DNA of 64,000 bases, taken from NCBI RefSeq assembly GCF_021653975.1, contig NZ_JAJKFK010000005.1:124001-188000 (forward strand), in the 5' to 3' direction. A program made the translations under genes and the position numbers. The notes beneath the pieces are model-generated. The model did no database searches. It was not told the DNA's origin and worked only from the letters and a program-made list of their open reading frames with translations. Shown piece by piece: positions 34,441 to 43,026 of the stretch (the stretch's first letter is position 1; every line of letters begins with the position of its first letter). The stretch comes from Amycolatopsis sp. GM8 (GTDB lineage Bacteria > Actinomycetota > Actinomycetes > Mycobacteriales > Pseudonocardiaceae).

Positions 34441-35253
34441 ATGCCCACATCTCCGGAATCGGCCGAGGACGAAGCCCTGCTGCCCGCGGTCATCGCGGCG
34501 GTCAAGACCACCGGCGAGCACCTGCGTCACCGCTTCAGCCCGCACGCGCCGTTGGACAGCCGCGAGGACGTCGTCGCCGCGATTCACGCCAACGACGCCG
34601 CCGCACTGGCGATCCTGCGCGAGCCCCTTCAGCGCGCCCGGCCCGGTGCGGGCTGGGCCGAGGACGAACTGGAAAGCGGCGCGCTCCCGGCCGGCGAATG
34701 GTGGGTCACCGACCCTGTCGAGGGGAACATCAACCACATCCACGGCATGACCGACTGGGCGGTGACCGCGACCCTCGTGCGCGACAACCGGCCCGTGCTG
34801 ACCGCAGTGCATCTTCCCCTCACCGGCGACACCTACACCGCGGTCCGGGGCGGCGGCGCCCACCTCAATGGCGTTCGGCTGCGTCCCTCGGCGAAAACCC
34901 GGCTCGACGGCGCACTGGTCGGGACCGGTCAGGCGAAACCGGGTGAGACCTCCCAGACCTTCGACCTGATCGGCCGGTCGGTCACCGCGATGCTCAACGC
35001 CGCACTCGTCACCCGCGTGTCGGTTCCGGCGACGCTGCAACTCATCCACGTCGCGGCCGGTCGCATGGACGTCTTCTGGCAGTACAGCCAGGTGCGCTCG
35101 GGCTTGGTGGCCGGTGCGCTGCTCGTCGCCGAGGCAGGCGGGCGGGTCACCGACACCCACGGCAAGCCCTGGAGCCTCACGAGTGAGGATTTCCTCGCCG
35201 CCGCACCAGGTGTGCACCCGGCCGCCGTCGACGTCCTGTCCGCGATCCACTGA
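34441..35253 (+). CDS. inositol monophosphatase-fold protein with altered metal site
   Basis: The ATG at 34441 gives 270 residues. The fold is recognisable: the GAGWAEDELESG region (GEES-like), WWVTDPVEGNINHIHG for the DPxDGTxNF motif, and GALLVAEAGGRVTD near the end. Two metal ligands differ: DPVEGN has Glu for the second Asp, and the WDxAAG Asp is missing (QVRSGLVAGALL). The protein may have changed activity or none. It is divergent from the LysR gene and 29 bp ahead of a reductase-like gene, so the three likely form one regulated unit. Confidence 0.8.
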   Translation: MPTSPESAEDEALLPAVIAAVKTTGEHLRHRFSPHAPLDSREDVVAAIHANDAAALAILREPLQRARPGAGWAEDELESGALPAGEWWVTDPVEGNINHIHGMTDWAVTATLVRDNRPVLTAVHLPLTGDTYTAVRGGGAHLNGVRLRPSAKTRLDGALVGTGQAKPGETSQTFDLIGRSVTAMLNAALVTRVSVPATLQLIHVAAGRMDVFWQYSQVRSGLVAGALLVAEAGGRVTDTHGKPWSLTSEDFLAAAPGVHPAAVDVLSAIH

Positions 35254-35282
35254 ACACACCACGCACGGATACGGAGAAACCC

Positions 35283-35918
35283 TTGCACACCATCGGAATC
35301 CTCGGCTCCGGCCGGGTCGGTGCCACGCTTGCCGGCAAGCTGGCCGGCGCCGGGCACCACGTCACCGTCGGGACCCGGACGGCGACCCGCCCCGACGACT
35401 GGACCGGGCCGGACCTGGCGTTCGCCGACCACCGCGGCACGGCACGCGACGCCGAAATCGTCATCAATGCCACCCCGGGCGACAGCGCGCTGGAACGGCT
35501 CGCCGCACTGCGCGAAGACCTGGCCGGCAGCATCCTCGTCGACGTCTCGAACGCGACCCGGCACGGTGCCGACGGCATGCCCGGCGCCCTGCGCTACCCC
35601 GGCAGCAGCCTCGCCGAACACCTGCAGGACGCACTGCCCACCACTCGGGTCGTCAAGACACTGAACACCATGCTGTACAGCGTCATGGCCGATCCCTGCA
35701 GCCTGTCCGTTCCACCCACGGCCTTCCTGTCGGGTGACGACCCCGACGCCAAGGTCGTGGTCAGCGACCTGCTCGGTGACCTCGGCTGGCCACCGGAGTG
35801 GATCATGGACCTGGGCGGCATCAACACCGCCCGCGGCACGGAAGCACTGGTGTTGTTGGTGCCACACGTCCTGCGCAGCCGGGGCTTCGCTCCGTTCGCC
35901 CTCACCCTGGCCTCCTGA
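35283..35918 (+). CDS. NADPH-dependent F420 reductase-like / NAD(P)-binding protein
   Basis: The 211-residue protein uses a TTG start at 35283, supported by a GGAG site 8 bp upstream. The N-terminus is a Rossmann fold (GILGSGRVGATLAGKLAGAGH) with VTVGTRT at the cofactor-phosphate position. The later TTRVVKTLNTMLYSVMADP and SGDDPDAKVVVSDLLGDLGW match F420:NADP oxidoreductase-like proteins. Many such proteins do not use F420; the activity is open. Confidence 0.85.
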   Translation: MHTIGILGSGRVGATLAGKLAGAGHHVTVGTRTATRPDDWTGPDLAFADHRGTARDAEIVINATPGDSALERLAALREDLAGSILVDVSNATRHGADGMPGALRYPGSSLAEHLQDALPTTRVVKTLNTMLYSVMADPCSLSVPPTAFLSGDDPDAKVVVSDLLGDLGWPPEWIMDLGGINTARGTEALVLLVPHVLRSRGFAPFALTLAS

Positions 35919-36659
35919 GGGGTTGACTGGCCGCGGCACGAAAGGATTCCGTGTCCGATCACCCGCATCCGGATGATCGAGCGCGCCAAGCATGATCGGC
36001 TGCGGCTGCGGCACATACAGTGGTTTCTTCCAGCAGCCAGTAGTTGTTGTTCGCGTTCCCGGGCCTCGTGATAGCCAGGCAGTACGCCAGCCAGATCCTT
36101 GGGCGGGCCGGCGATCGCGCTGCGTCGTTCAAGTCTCGTCTCGGTGGCCTCCGCGGTCAGGACCGCGAAGGCATCGAAGTCGGAGAAGCCCACGGTTTCG
36201 ACAGTTGTATCGAAGCTGCTTCGACGGACGTGGTTGACTGTGCCCGAAAGCCAGAACCGGACATGCAGACCGTGACGCATCGCACCAGGTCGCTGCTCGC
36301 GCTGTGGCAACTTTGCGGAAGCGATCCGTCCCAAGCGATGCCCTGGCGATGGTCAATGTGCTGCTCGGCATGATCGCGAACCGCAGTGATGCGGCAACGC
36401 GGCGTCGGGATGGATCCGCCTGCCTCTTGCCGAATCCGCACCGGAACTGGGTCAACTCTTGTCGGCAGGACAACTGCCAGCGGAACTCAGCGACGCGCTT
36501 CGAATGGCGACACGAAGTCTGGTCGCAGGAATTCGCATGGACCAGCTCATTACCGACCAATCCAGCCGAGAACAGTCTGGCCTGAAGCACATCAAAAACG
36601 GAACGTCCCTCCTCACACTCTGGTCACAGCAGGAGGGGTAAATACTCACAATCCTCGAA
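35919..36659. other. no intact gene; degraded sequence
   Basis: About 740 bp without a supportable gene. Short overlapping frames on both strands are interrupted by stops. A plus-strand frame ending at 36641 (LPLAESAPELGQLLSAGQLP, then LSDALRMATRSLVAGIRMDQ) looks like the tail of a decayed protein I cannot name. Confidence 0.5.
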
Positions 36660-37261
36660 CTACGCGAAGAACCCACTCGACCAGCTGTCCCGCGGCCGCC
36701 CGGAGGTCGGCGTCGGTTCCAGCGGCAAGCACCGGCCGTTCCCGGGGCTTGGGATGCGACCGGACCGCTACCTGCCCGGTTCGCCGCGCGGTCCGGCTGG
36801 CCAAGAAACTGTGGACGCGGGACCTGGTCGACCACGACGGCGAGTTCTGGCAACTGGCCGGTCAGAGCATCACCCCGCCCCCGTTCCAGAACAGCACGCG
36901 CCGCTGTGGCTCGGCGGCAGCGGCCCGACCGCCCTGCGCCCGGCCGCCGGACTCGCACCGGGCCTTCGGCGCGGGCTCCACCCGACCAGCGCCTTCGCCG
37001 ACCAGGGTCGGCAGCTTTGGTCACTCGACCCCGCACGCGGCGTCGAGACCGCCAAGCGCGTCTACATCTCGATCGACGCCGACCCGGTCCGCGTCCAGGG
37101 ACCGTGTCAACGTCGAGCTGACCAGCCTCTACGGCAGGCTGTCGCCGCGCCGTTCGCGACGTGATCGACGCCGTCGCCGAATTGATCCTCTTCACCCCCT
37201 CCACGAACGGCTCCACCACGCGGAACTGCTCACCCGCGAGATAATCCCCGCCCTGACCTGA
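36660..37261 (+). pseudogene. decayed luciferase-like (LLM, F420-dependent type) monooxygenase
   Basis: Family segments appear in order but in different frames: NPLDQLSRGRPEVGVG, then RLAKKLWTRDLVDHDGEFWQL, then PLWLGGSGPTAL, then AKRVYISIDADP and VELTSLYGRLS, ending HHAELLTREIIPAL. At least four frame changes are needed, so no functional protein can be made. The N-terminal third is missing. It marks the left side of the variable region. Confidence 0.75.
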
Positions 37262-37276
37262 CTGGTCGCCAACCCC

Positions 37277-37447
37277 TCATTCCCAGTCGTAGACCCGCGC
37301 CTTGGCTGCGCGCTCGGTCTCGACTTCGATTTGGCCGAGCAGCTGGGTGACGTCTGAAGGCGGTCTTAGCCCCACGGTGGGTTCGGCGCGGCCGGCCGGC
37401 TTGATCCGCGTGCCGTCTCGCCCGTGTCGCCGAACGCCGGCAAACAT
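37277..37447 (-). CDS. possible small ORF or gene tail, 56 residues
   Basis: An ATG-to-stop frame ends with TQLLGQIEVETERAAKARVYDWE, which has coding-like composition. Its upstream part lies in a repeat related to 43582-43626. It may be the 3' end of an older gene rather than a gene of its own. Confidence 0.25.
   Translation of the reverse strand: MFAGVRRHGRDGTRIKPAGRAEPTVGLRPPSDVTQLLGQIEVETERAAKARVYDWE
37391..37437. repeat. imperfect direct repeat, left copy
   Basis: CCGGCTTGATCCGCGTGCCG here differs at one base from the copy at 43588-43607, and GTCGCCGA follows in both after a small gap. The two copies bracket the YqcI-like gene and the five-gene operon. Confidence 0.45.
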
Positions 37448-37653
37448 GCGCCTTGCGGATCACCGAATTGGAGTAAGCGTTAGCAAAGTGATTTTTCCTT
37501 ACCCAGTAACAGATCAGCGCCTCTGCGCGACCTTCCCGGGAAGACGGATCGGAGTACAGGGATGAGTTGCGCGGACGACCGGAGAATTTCCGGCTGCAAA
37601 CCAGTGGGTCCCAACCAGGACCGTCACCGCTCGAGTGCGCCAGATAGGACGTC

Positions 37654-38277
37654 ATGCCGGATCCCCATCGCAACCTGTTCGAAGGATTCACCGCACTCCT
37701 GCAATCGACGGCATGTCCGTACGCGCGGCTAGCGACTACTCGCTTCGTGCCGGTCCCATACTCGCCGAAGTCTCCAGATTTCTTGATTATGTTTCGGAAA
37801 CGTCAGCCATGGCTCGCCGATCCCGGGACAGACGCCCTCATAGTGGCCATCCACTTTTCGGAGTTGGGAAAAACGATCGACGACCATGCCCGGCTTTTCC
37901 GGCGGTTGCTCAACCTGGTGTCCGACCACGAGATAGCCGGGAACATACTGACACCGGGTTGGCAGCTCCAGATACATCGGACCAGAGTTTTCGCCACACT
38001 GTTCAGCCCATTATATCCAGCCAGAAACCCACGATCGATACAAAAAGGAACCTACGGCTACGTCATGCTTCAACCGGAGCACAGCTTCCACAAATTGCTT
38101 CCTCGCAACCGACTTGAGGAACATCAGCGGGTGCACATCAAACACACGATCAGGGAGGCATTCGACCGGTCAGGCAAGCCCTACGATGCCCTGGACAGGC
38201 AACCCCCTACAGAAGCACAAAAATATGTCAAACCGCTGCATCTGGGTGATCCAATGATCGAGTGGTGGAAATACTGA
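37654..38277 (+). CDS. YqcI/YcgG-like protein
   Basis: The 207-residue protein starts at ATG 37654. The order of conserved pieces resembles the YqcI/YcgG family: an N-terminal FTALLQS...ACPYAR segment, FRRLLNLVSDHE, RVFATLFSPLYPARNPRS, GYVMLQPEHSFHKLL, an IREAFDRSGKPYD segment and a closing LGDPMIEWWKY. Members are cytosolic proteins of unknown function, some in biosynthetic clusters. The GC content is visibly lower than in the catabolic island, consistent with transfer. It precedes the candidate defence operon by 226 bp and could be part of the same element. Confidence 0.55.
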   Translation: MPDPHRNLFEGFTALLQSTACPYARLATTRFVPVPYSPKSPDFLIMFRKRQPWLADPGTDALIVAIHFSELGKTIDDHARLFRRLLNLVSDHEIAGNILTPGWQLQIHRTRVFATLFSPLYPARNPRSIQKGTYGYVMLQPEHSFHKLLPRNRLEEHQRVHIKHTIREAFDRSGKPYDALDRQPPTEAQKYVKPLHLGDPMIEWWKY

Positions 38278-38503
38278 CTAGTCCGGCAGCACATTCGTTG
38301 AACGCACGGTACCGCGAGACGGTGCGGACGAACACCCATTCCCGACGGGCGGAAAATCATCAACCAGAAACGCGGACAGCACCGAGACCCGCTGCGCAGC
38401 CTTCGAGCGGATGCTTGAATGCTCCAGTCGAGTTGTTTGCCTCTACACGGTCGACTACACTCAATTCGAACGAAGTGACCTGATTCACGGATGGAGCCCA
38501 GGG

Positions 38504-38698
38504 GTGGCCAAAGAACCTTCCGAGCCCAATTCGGAAGAAACGAAATCGGTCGAAAACCTCCCAAGCGAGGAAGATGCCACGAAGGGCGGCTCACAGAACG
38601 AATGGGAAGCTCTTCCGATGGTTCCAGTCTGGCGCCAAAACACGAGACGAAGATTCTCGTCGCCACCCGAATCCCAGAGCTCCGATGGGGAGTCTTGA
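38504..38698 (+). CDS. small acidic protein, first gene of candidate defence operon
   Basis: A GTG start at 38504 with AGGG just upstream gives 64 residues rich in Glu, Ser and Pro in the first half and Arg/Ser in the second. The stop overlaps the next gene's start (TGATG), the strongest reason to believe it is translated. No domain is recognised. It may act as a leader that couples translation of the membrane protein, or be a small partner. Confidence 0.45.
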   Translation: MAKEPSEPNSEETKSVENLPSEEDATKGGSQNEWEALPMVPVWRQNTRRRFSSPPESQSSDGES

Positions 38699-39180
38699 TG
38701 CCGAGCCAGGCGGACGACTGGATTCCATTTTTGGTACACCTCACGGAAAGAGAGGATCGGCGAAAAGCGACCCTCGAGAGCCGTGCGACCGGACTCGCGA
38801 CCGTATCCGCCGCTGTTATTGCGATCCTGACAGCCGCGACGGCAATCGGCGTCAGAACACATATCAGTGTCCCCAGAAGCGCGACGATCGCCGTCGTGAT
38901 CGCCCTCCTCCTGTTCTTGACATCCATCCTGTCCTCAATCGTGGCGAATCTTCCTCTTCGGCTTCGGCAGACCGATCCCTCCGCTCTGCTGGCCGAAGTG
39001 CAGCGCACTAGTCTGCACAACGCGCCTGATATATGGAAACGAATCGCTTCGACGCATATAGCCGACTACGTCAGTCTCAGTGCGGCCAACAGAGTCAAAG
39101 CGGCCGCGTTGTGGTTCGGGCTCGGGGCTCAAATGATGGGCTGCGGCACCCTTTCGGTCTTCATCTTGCAAACTCTGTGA
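38698..39180 (+). CDS. three-helix membrane protein (SLATT/PycTM-like candidate effector)
   Basis: The ATG at 38698 gives 160 residues; the longer frame from 38491 overlaps the small upstream gene. An N-terminal charged helix (LVHLTEREDRRKATLESRA) is followed by hydrophobic segments at about 30-47, 60-82 and 132-155, with a cytosolic helical part between the last two (QTDPSALLAEVQRTS). The layout resembles small membrane proteins of the SLATT and Pycsar-effector type, which damage the membrane on activation in anti-phage systems. That is a resemblance in layout, not a domain match. The STAND gene starts 16 bp downstream. Confidence 0.6.
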   Translation: MPSQADDWIPFLVHLTEREDRRKATLESRATGLATVSAAVIAILTAATAIGVRTHISVPRSATIAVVIALLLFLTSILSSIVANLPLRLRQTDPSALLAEVQRTSLHNAPDIWKRIASTHIADYVSLSAANRVKAAALWFGLGAQMMGCGTLSVFILQTL

Positions 39181-39196
39181 AAGGCGACCTGCGGCG

Positions 39197-42037
39197 ATGA
39201 GCGCTGCACCCGGCAGCTTTGCTGACGAGAGAAGTGGTTCGGCACCATGGCCGGACTGGGATGGCCTTTCCTTCGATGACATAGTAAAATATATCAACCC
39301 GGCCGAACTGGAAGATGCCGCAATCGCCCCCTGGGTCCGCTTCAACTACGGTGGCGAAGACGACGCACTCGCCTTGCTCTCGCAGACCTACCGCTATCTT
39401 CTGTCGCTACGCATTCGCTACGGCCTCGAGCCGTGGATTTCCGGAAAAGGGCAAAGAATAAGGTGGCCGGCCCTGGTTCGCAGAGATTGCGGAACCTGCT
39501 TGGACATGGCTGTCCTCTATGTCAGCATCCTCTTGCGTTGTCAGTTCAGGCCGTTGCTCTTCTTCATCGAGGGCAGAGTAAACGTCGAGAGCCACGTTCT
39601 CGTCGGTGCCGACACCCGCATTCCTCTGCAAGATGCCATGATGAAGCCAGCGACGGCCCATCTTCCGTTCGCGCGGGACACCAGCCACGGCCAGCATGCC
39701 TTCCGGATGCCGAAAGAGGGGCTACCGGATGGTTTCGTGCTTCTCGACCCCACGTCGGCCACAGTGGGGCCGGAGGAGCTGACATACGAAGAAGCAGAAG
39801 AATCGGCGAACGCACTCATCCGCGATAACACGAAGTTCAAGAACATCATCGTGCTCGACGTCGCTTCAGCTATTCAGCAACAAGCGGGTGCACCGTATCC
39901 CATCCCGAATGAGTCGACCGGCGCATCTGCGGTGTGGACTCGCTTGCCCCAGCGGTACGTTCCCCCGCCGCTTGCAGATACTCACCACTTGCTCGACTCT
40001 GTTCGGGCAACCGATGGAAAAATTGCCATCGTGGGTGAATCCGGAACCGGGAAGTCGACGATCGCCTATCTGACCGCCGCCGATTGGGACAATGGGTACG
40101 GATGGTTCGTGAATGCGGCCGATCGCTCGACTCTGCAAGCAGAACTTTCGTACGTCGAGCTGATGCAGCGTTCTCGATCGTTAGCGACCAGTCAGATCGA
40201 GGACGACCAGATTGCGCTGAGCCGTGCGGCGCTCCGGCGCCTGGGGCAGAGCCGCATGCCATGGGTGGTGGTCGTGGACAATGCGGACAATGAACCCAGC
40301 TCTATCATCGACCTTTTGCCTATTCCCGCCTGGCCCGGACAAGTCGTGATCGTGACATCTACGCATCCGGCTTGGTCTTCCTGGGCCGACCGATGTCTGA
40401 CGTTTGGTCGCATGGGACTGGACGGCTCGCGTGTATCACCTGGGGTGGCTGTGACGCCGCACGCGCCGAGACGAGCGATTGAAGTTGATATCCGGTCACG
40501 TCTTCTCAAGCGTAGTGTCGTTTTCGAAGATGACGACCTGGCCGAGCTGGTCGCATCGTGCCGCGGCCAGCTGTCCACATCTATCCAAGAGATCGCGATC
40601 GACATCGCGTGGGCGCCCGCCGCGGCGTTGGATGTAAGTTCGGTCATGGGCAGGCCTTCGCGCTTGAGAACACAAGCTTTGCGAGAGCTGGAGGAACTCG
40701 GCTTGCTCGGTCTGGTTCATTCGCGAGCAGCGACGGTAACGATGCACCGAGCCATTGCCGCAGAAATCCGAAAGTGGGATCCCGAGACCCCCGTTGCCCA
40801 CCGCAATCGGCTGGTACGCCTGATGATGAACGAGCATATGGTGCCAGTTCTTGCGGAGCGCGCCGAAGAGTCAGTTCTGTTACGGTTGATCAGCCTGGCT
40901 GAAAATTGCGCGTACTCGTTGAAACAGGTGAGAGCGCTGTACCTGCTTTCGGAGGTACTTGAACTCCGTGGCATGTCCGCCGAAGCTGCCGGTGTCGCCG
41001 GCCTTTGCTTCGCGCGCCCAAATAACGAACTCTCTGTTTCCGAGGCCGCTTTGGCTCACTTGAGGGTCGTGCGGCACACCAAGAACCATGTCAAGGACGC
41101 CGCCTCTCTGCAAGGGGCGCTGGATTCGGTCACCGACATGATCTCCCGGTTACCGGAGGGCGTAAGCCGCGCGGAGAAACTTGTCAGGTATCAATGCGTT
41201 GCGATGCAGGGACACGTGCGCCGGCAACTGGCAAAGAGATCCCTCCGAGGCGGGCCGCTGATGAGCGAACTCGAAGGCGCCAAAGAAATGCTGCTTGAAT
41301 CGGTTGCCGGCCGAGCTGAAATTGTCGGACCGGCAGATTGGCGCCGAAGCGTCGAGCGAGAACTTTCCTTGTTCAATGTTGCCGCCATCAGTCTGGACCT
41401 CGGTAAGAGCGCCGCTGACGACCCTGTACGAGCACGAGTCTTCCTCGGCGACTCACTGCACATGTACACTCTGGTGCGAAACGCGATCCATGACCTTCAC
41501 GGCTATAGCGGGAACCACCCGCGTCGCGCCGCCGCCGAATACGGCCGCGCGTTGTGCTTCTACTACAGTGCATTACTCGGCATTCGGCCGGAGGTTAGAT
41601 CCGAAGACGAGATCTTAGGAATTTCTGCGGAGTTCATCTCTGCTCCGGAGTTGGATGACCCATACCCTGCGGCCATTGCCGACGAATCGGTGCAGCTCGT
41701 TGCGGCTCACGAGGCTCTCCTGGCATCTCTTCGGGAGAGAATGGGCCTGCAAGTGGGGAAACAGGATAGTGCGGATGTAGTCAAATGCCTGAGGCTGGGG
41801 ATCGAGATCTCGGCCGCCAGGATTGCCTGGGCCGCCGCGGGGTCCACCGGCGCCGGCGTGCGAGAACTATCAGCTGCCTCGATCGAGGAGCTGCTTGTCG
41901 ATACGGAGCAAAATTTCCGTGCGGACTGGAAGACCTATGGACGAGTCTCCGTCGGTGAGTACGAAGCGGTCAGGGACGCGAAGGGGGATGAGATAGGATA
42001 CGAGCGATTGTGGCGGAAGGAAGGGCGGAACCCGTGA
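39197..42037 (+). CDS. transglutaminase-like / NB-ARC-type STAND ATPase / helical-repeat protein
   Basis: The 946-residue protein has three parts. Residues about 50-225 look like a transglutaminase-type cysteine peptidase: CGTCLDMAVLYVSILLR (probable Cys101), ESHVLV (His133) and FVLLDPTSA (Asp184). Residues about 260-570 form a P-loop NTPase with Walker A GESGTGKST (280-288), Walker B WVVVVDNADN (356-365) and a sensor-like VVIVTSTHPAW, ending in a winged helix (LRELEELGLLGLV then MHRAIAAEIRKW), as in NB-ARC/STAND proteins. The rest is alpha-helical, probably TPR-like repeats that sense a ligand. STAND proteins with protease or nuclease effectors (Avs, NACHT systems) defend against phage; here the peptidase would be the effector. 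The stop overlaps the next start as GTGA. Confidence 0.8.
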   Translation: MSAAPGSFADERSGSAPWPDWDGLSFDDIVKYINPAELEDAAIAPWVRFNYGGEDDALALLSQTYRYLLSLRIRYGLEPWISGKGQRIRWPALVRRDCGTCLDMAVLYVSILLRCQFRPLLFFIEGRVNVESHVLVGADTRIPLQDAMMKPATAHLPFARDTSHGQHAFRMPKEGLPDGFVLLDPTSATVGPEELTYEEAEESANALIRDNTKFKNIIVLDVASAIQQQAGAPYPIPNESTGASAVWTRLPQRYVPPPLADTHHLLDSVRATDGKIAIVGESGTGKSTIAYLTAADWDNGYGWFVNAADRSTLQAELSYVELMQRSRSLATSQIEDDQIALSRAALRRLGQSRMPWVVVVDNADNEPSSIIDLLPIPAWPGQVVIVTSTHPAWSSWADRCLTFGRMGLDGSRVSPGVAVTPHAPRRAIEVDIRSRLLKRSVVFEDDDLAELVASCRGQLSTSIQEIAIDIAWAPAAALDVSSVMGRPSRLRTQALRELEELGLLGLVHSRAATVTMHRAIAAEIRKWDPETPVAHRNRLVRLMMNEHMVPVLAERAEESVLLRLISLAENCAYSLKQVRALYLLSEVLELRGMSAEAAGVAGLCFARPNNELSVSEAALAHLRVVRHTKNHVKDAASLQGALDSVTDMISRLPEGVSRAEKLVRYQCVAMQGHVRRQLAKRSLRGGPLMSELEGAKEMLLESVAGRAEIVGPADWRRSVERELSLFNVAAISLDLGKSAADDPVRARVFLGDSLHMYTLVRNAIHDLHGYSGNHPRRAAAEYGRALCFYYSALLGIRPEVRSEDEILGISAEFISAPELDDPYPAAIADESVQLVAAHEALLASLRERMGLQVGKQDSADVVKCLRLGIEISAARIAWAAAGSTGAGVRELSAASIEELLVDTEQNFRADWKTYGRVSVGEYEAVRDAKGDEIGYERLWRKEGRNP

Positions 42038-43026
42038 GCGATCCATTTAAATTTGGCGGCAAAGTTTCACGAGAAGAACTTATCGAGCGAATTGATGGAT
42101 GGCTTTGCGGTGATTCGATGAAGCGTTTGGCCGGACTCTTCCTGAGAGGCTGGCGGCCACAGTTCGCACCCACCGAGTCCTTTTATGAGTCATTCGTGGA
42201 TTTCGTGGACGATCGCTGGAACTCACGGGGCATCGTTACCACCGAGCGCTACGCAACGAAATATAAAGAGGTTCCCGCGCACCTGCACGACGAAGTGCGC
42301 ACCCTGGCTCAGGATTTGGGCCTGACGAGCCCGTCGGCACCACATCATGATCACTATGATGCGGTCATCGCGCCAGGGAGCCAGCTTTGGCCGATGGTGA
42401 TGCGCGTGGGATATATGAACGAGCTACGCAACCTTGGCGTCTCGAGCGATAGATACGTCGGGCTGGGGTCGGGGCGTCCCCTGTATTCAGGCGAGCTGGA
42501 CGCATTGAGTCAACTGACACTCAGCGGGACCGACGAGTACTCGTTGATGGTCACGATCATCGAGAAGATCTTTTCGCGCATTGCCACCTTGGGCGACCGC
42601 GATCTGCAGCAGAGTAACGCTGCGTCTTCGATCAACTTTCCAGCGACTTTCCACGATACCGCCACTACCTGCTTGATTTCCGTGGTAAACACGGAAAATG
42701 TCAACGGCAAAAGGCCCACAACTATGGACACCTTTGAGTCCTGGCTGAAATGTGTTGGAGATCTAACATCGCTCCGGCGCGTTTTGGTGATCACACAACC
42801 TCTATATCTTTATCAGCAAGGCGCGGTTGCCATCGAGGTACTGGGACTGAACAATGGCCTTGACGTCGAGGTCGTCGGCGCGTCTGATCGTGAGTACCTA
42901 CCTGGATTTGAATCTCCCAGGCCGCCTACCGCTCAAATTCTTCAAGAGGTGAACGGCTCGGTGAAGCGGCTGGTTGCGCTGCGGCGACGCCTTGTGAACG
43001 ACGGCCCGTTCGGCGCGGGTTCGTGA
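42034..43026 (+). CDS. hypothetical protein with DUF218/YdcF-like features
   Basis: The GTG at 42034 overlaps the STAND stop as GTGA (330 residues). I do not recognise a certain family. The stretch HYDAVIAPGSQLWPMVMRVG, GLGSGRPLYSGEL, TENVNGKRPTTMDTFESW, then RRVLVITQPLYLYQQGAVAIE follows the order of DUF218/YdcF-like proteins (a Gly-rich first strand, an E-containing loop, an acidic-N-T motif and a final strand with an aromatic-Q pair). No membrane segment or signal is seen, unlike typical YdcF. The role in the operon is unknown; it may process a nucleotide or sugar signal. Confidence 0.6.
   Translation: MSDPFKFGGKVSREELIERIDGWLCGDSMKRLAGLFLRGWRPQFAPTESFYESFVDFVDDRWNSRGIVTTERYATKYKEVPAHLHDEVRTLAQDLGLTSPSAPHHDHYDAVIAPGSQLWPMVMRVGYMNELRNLGVSSDRYVGLGSGRPLYSGELDALSQLTLSGTDEYSLMVTIIEKIFSRIATLGDRDLQQSNAASSINFPATFHDTATTCLISVVNTENVNGKRPTTMDTFESWLKCVGDLTSLRRVLVITQPLYLYQQGAVAIEVLGLNNGLDVEVVGASDREYLPGFESPRPPTAQILQEVNGSVKRLVALRRRLVNDGPFGAGS

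Noticed and set aside
34366..35262. minus-strand frame opposite the phosphatase-like gene
   Set aside because: No motifs, and the plus-strand gene has conserved fold motifs and a promoter.
38491..38697. N-terminal extension of the membrane protein
   Set aside because: It overlaps the small acidic gene, whose stop overlaps ATG 38698; the extension has no conserved character.
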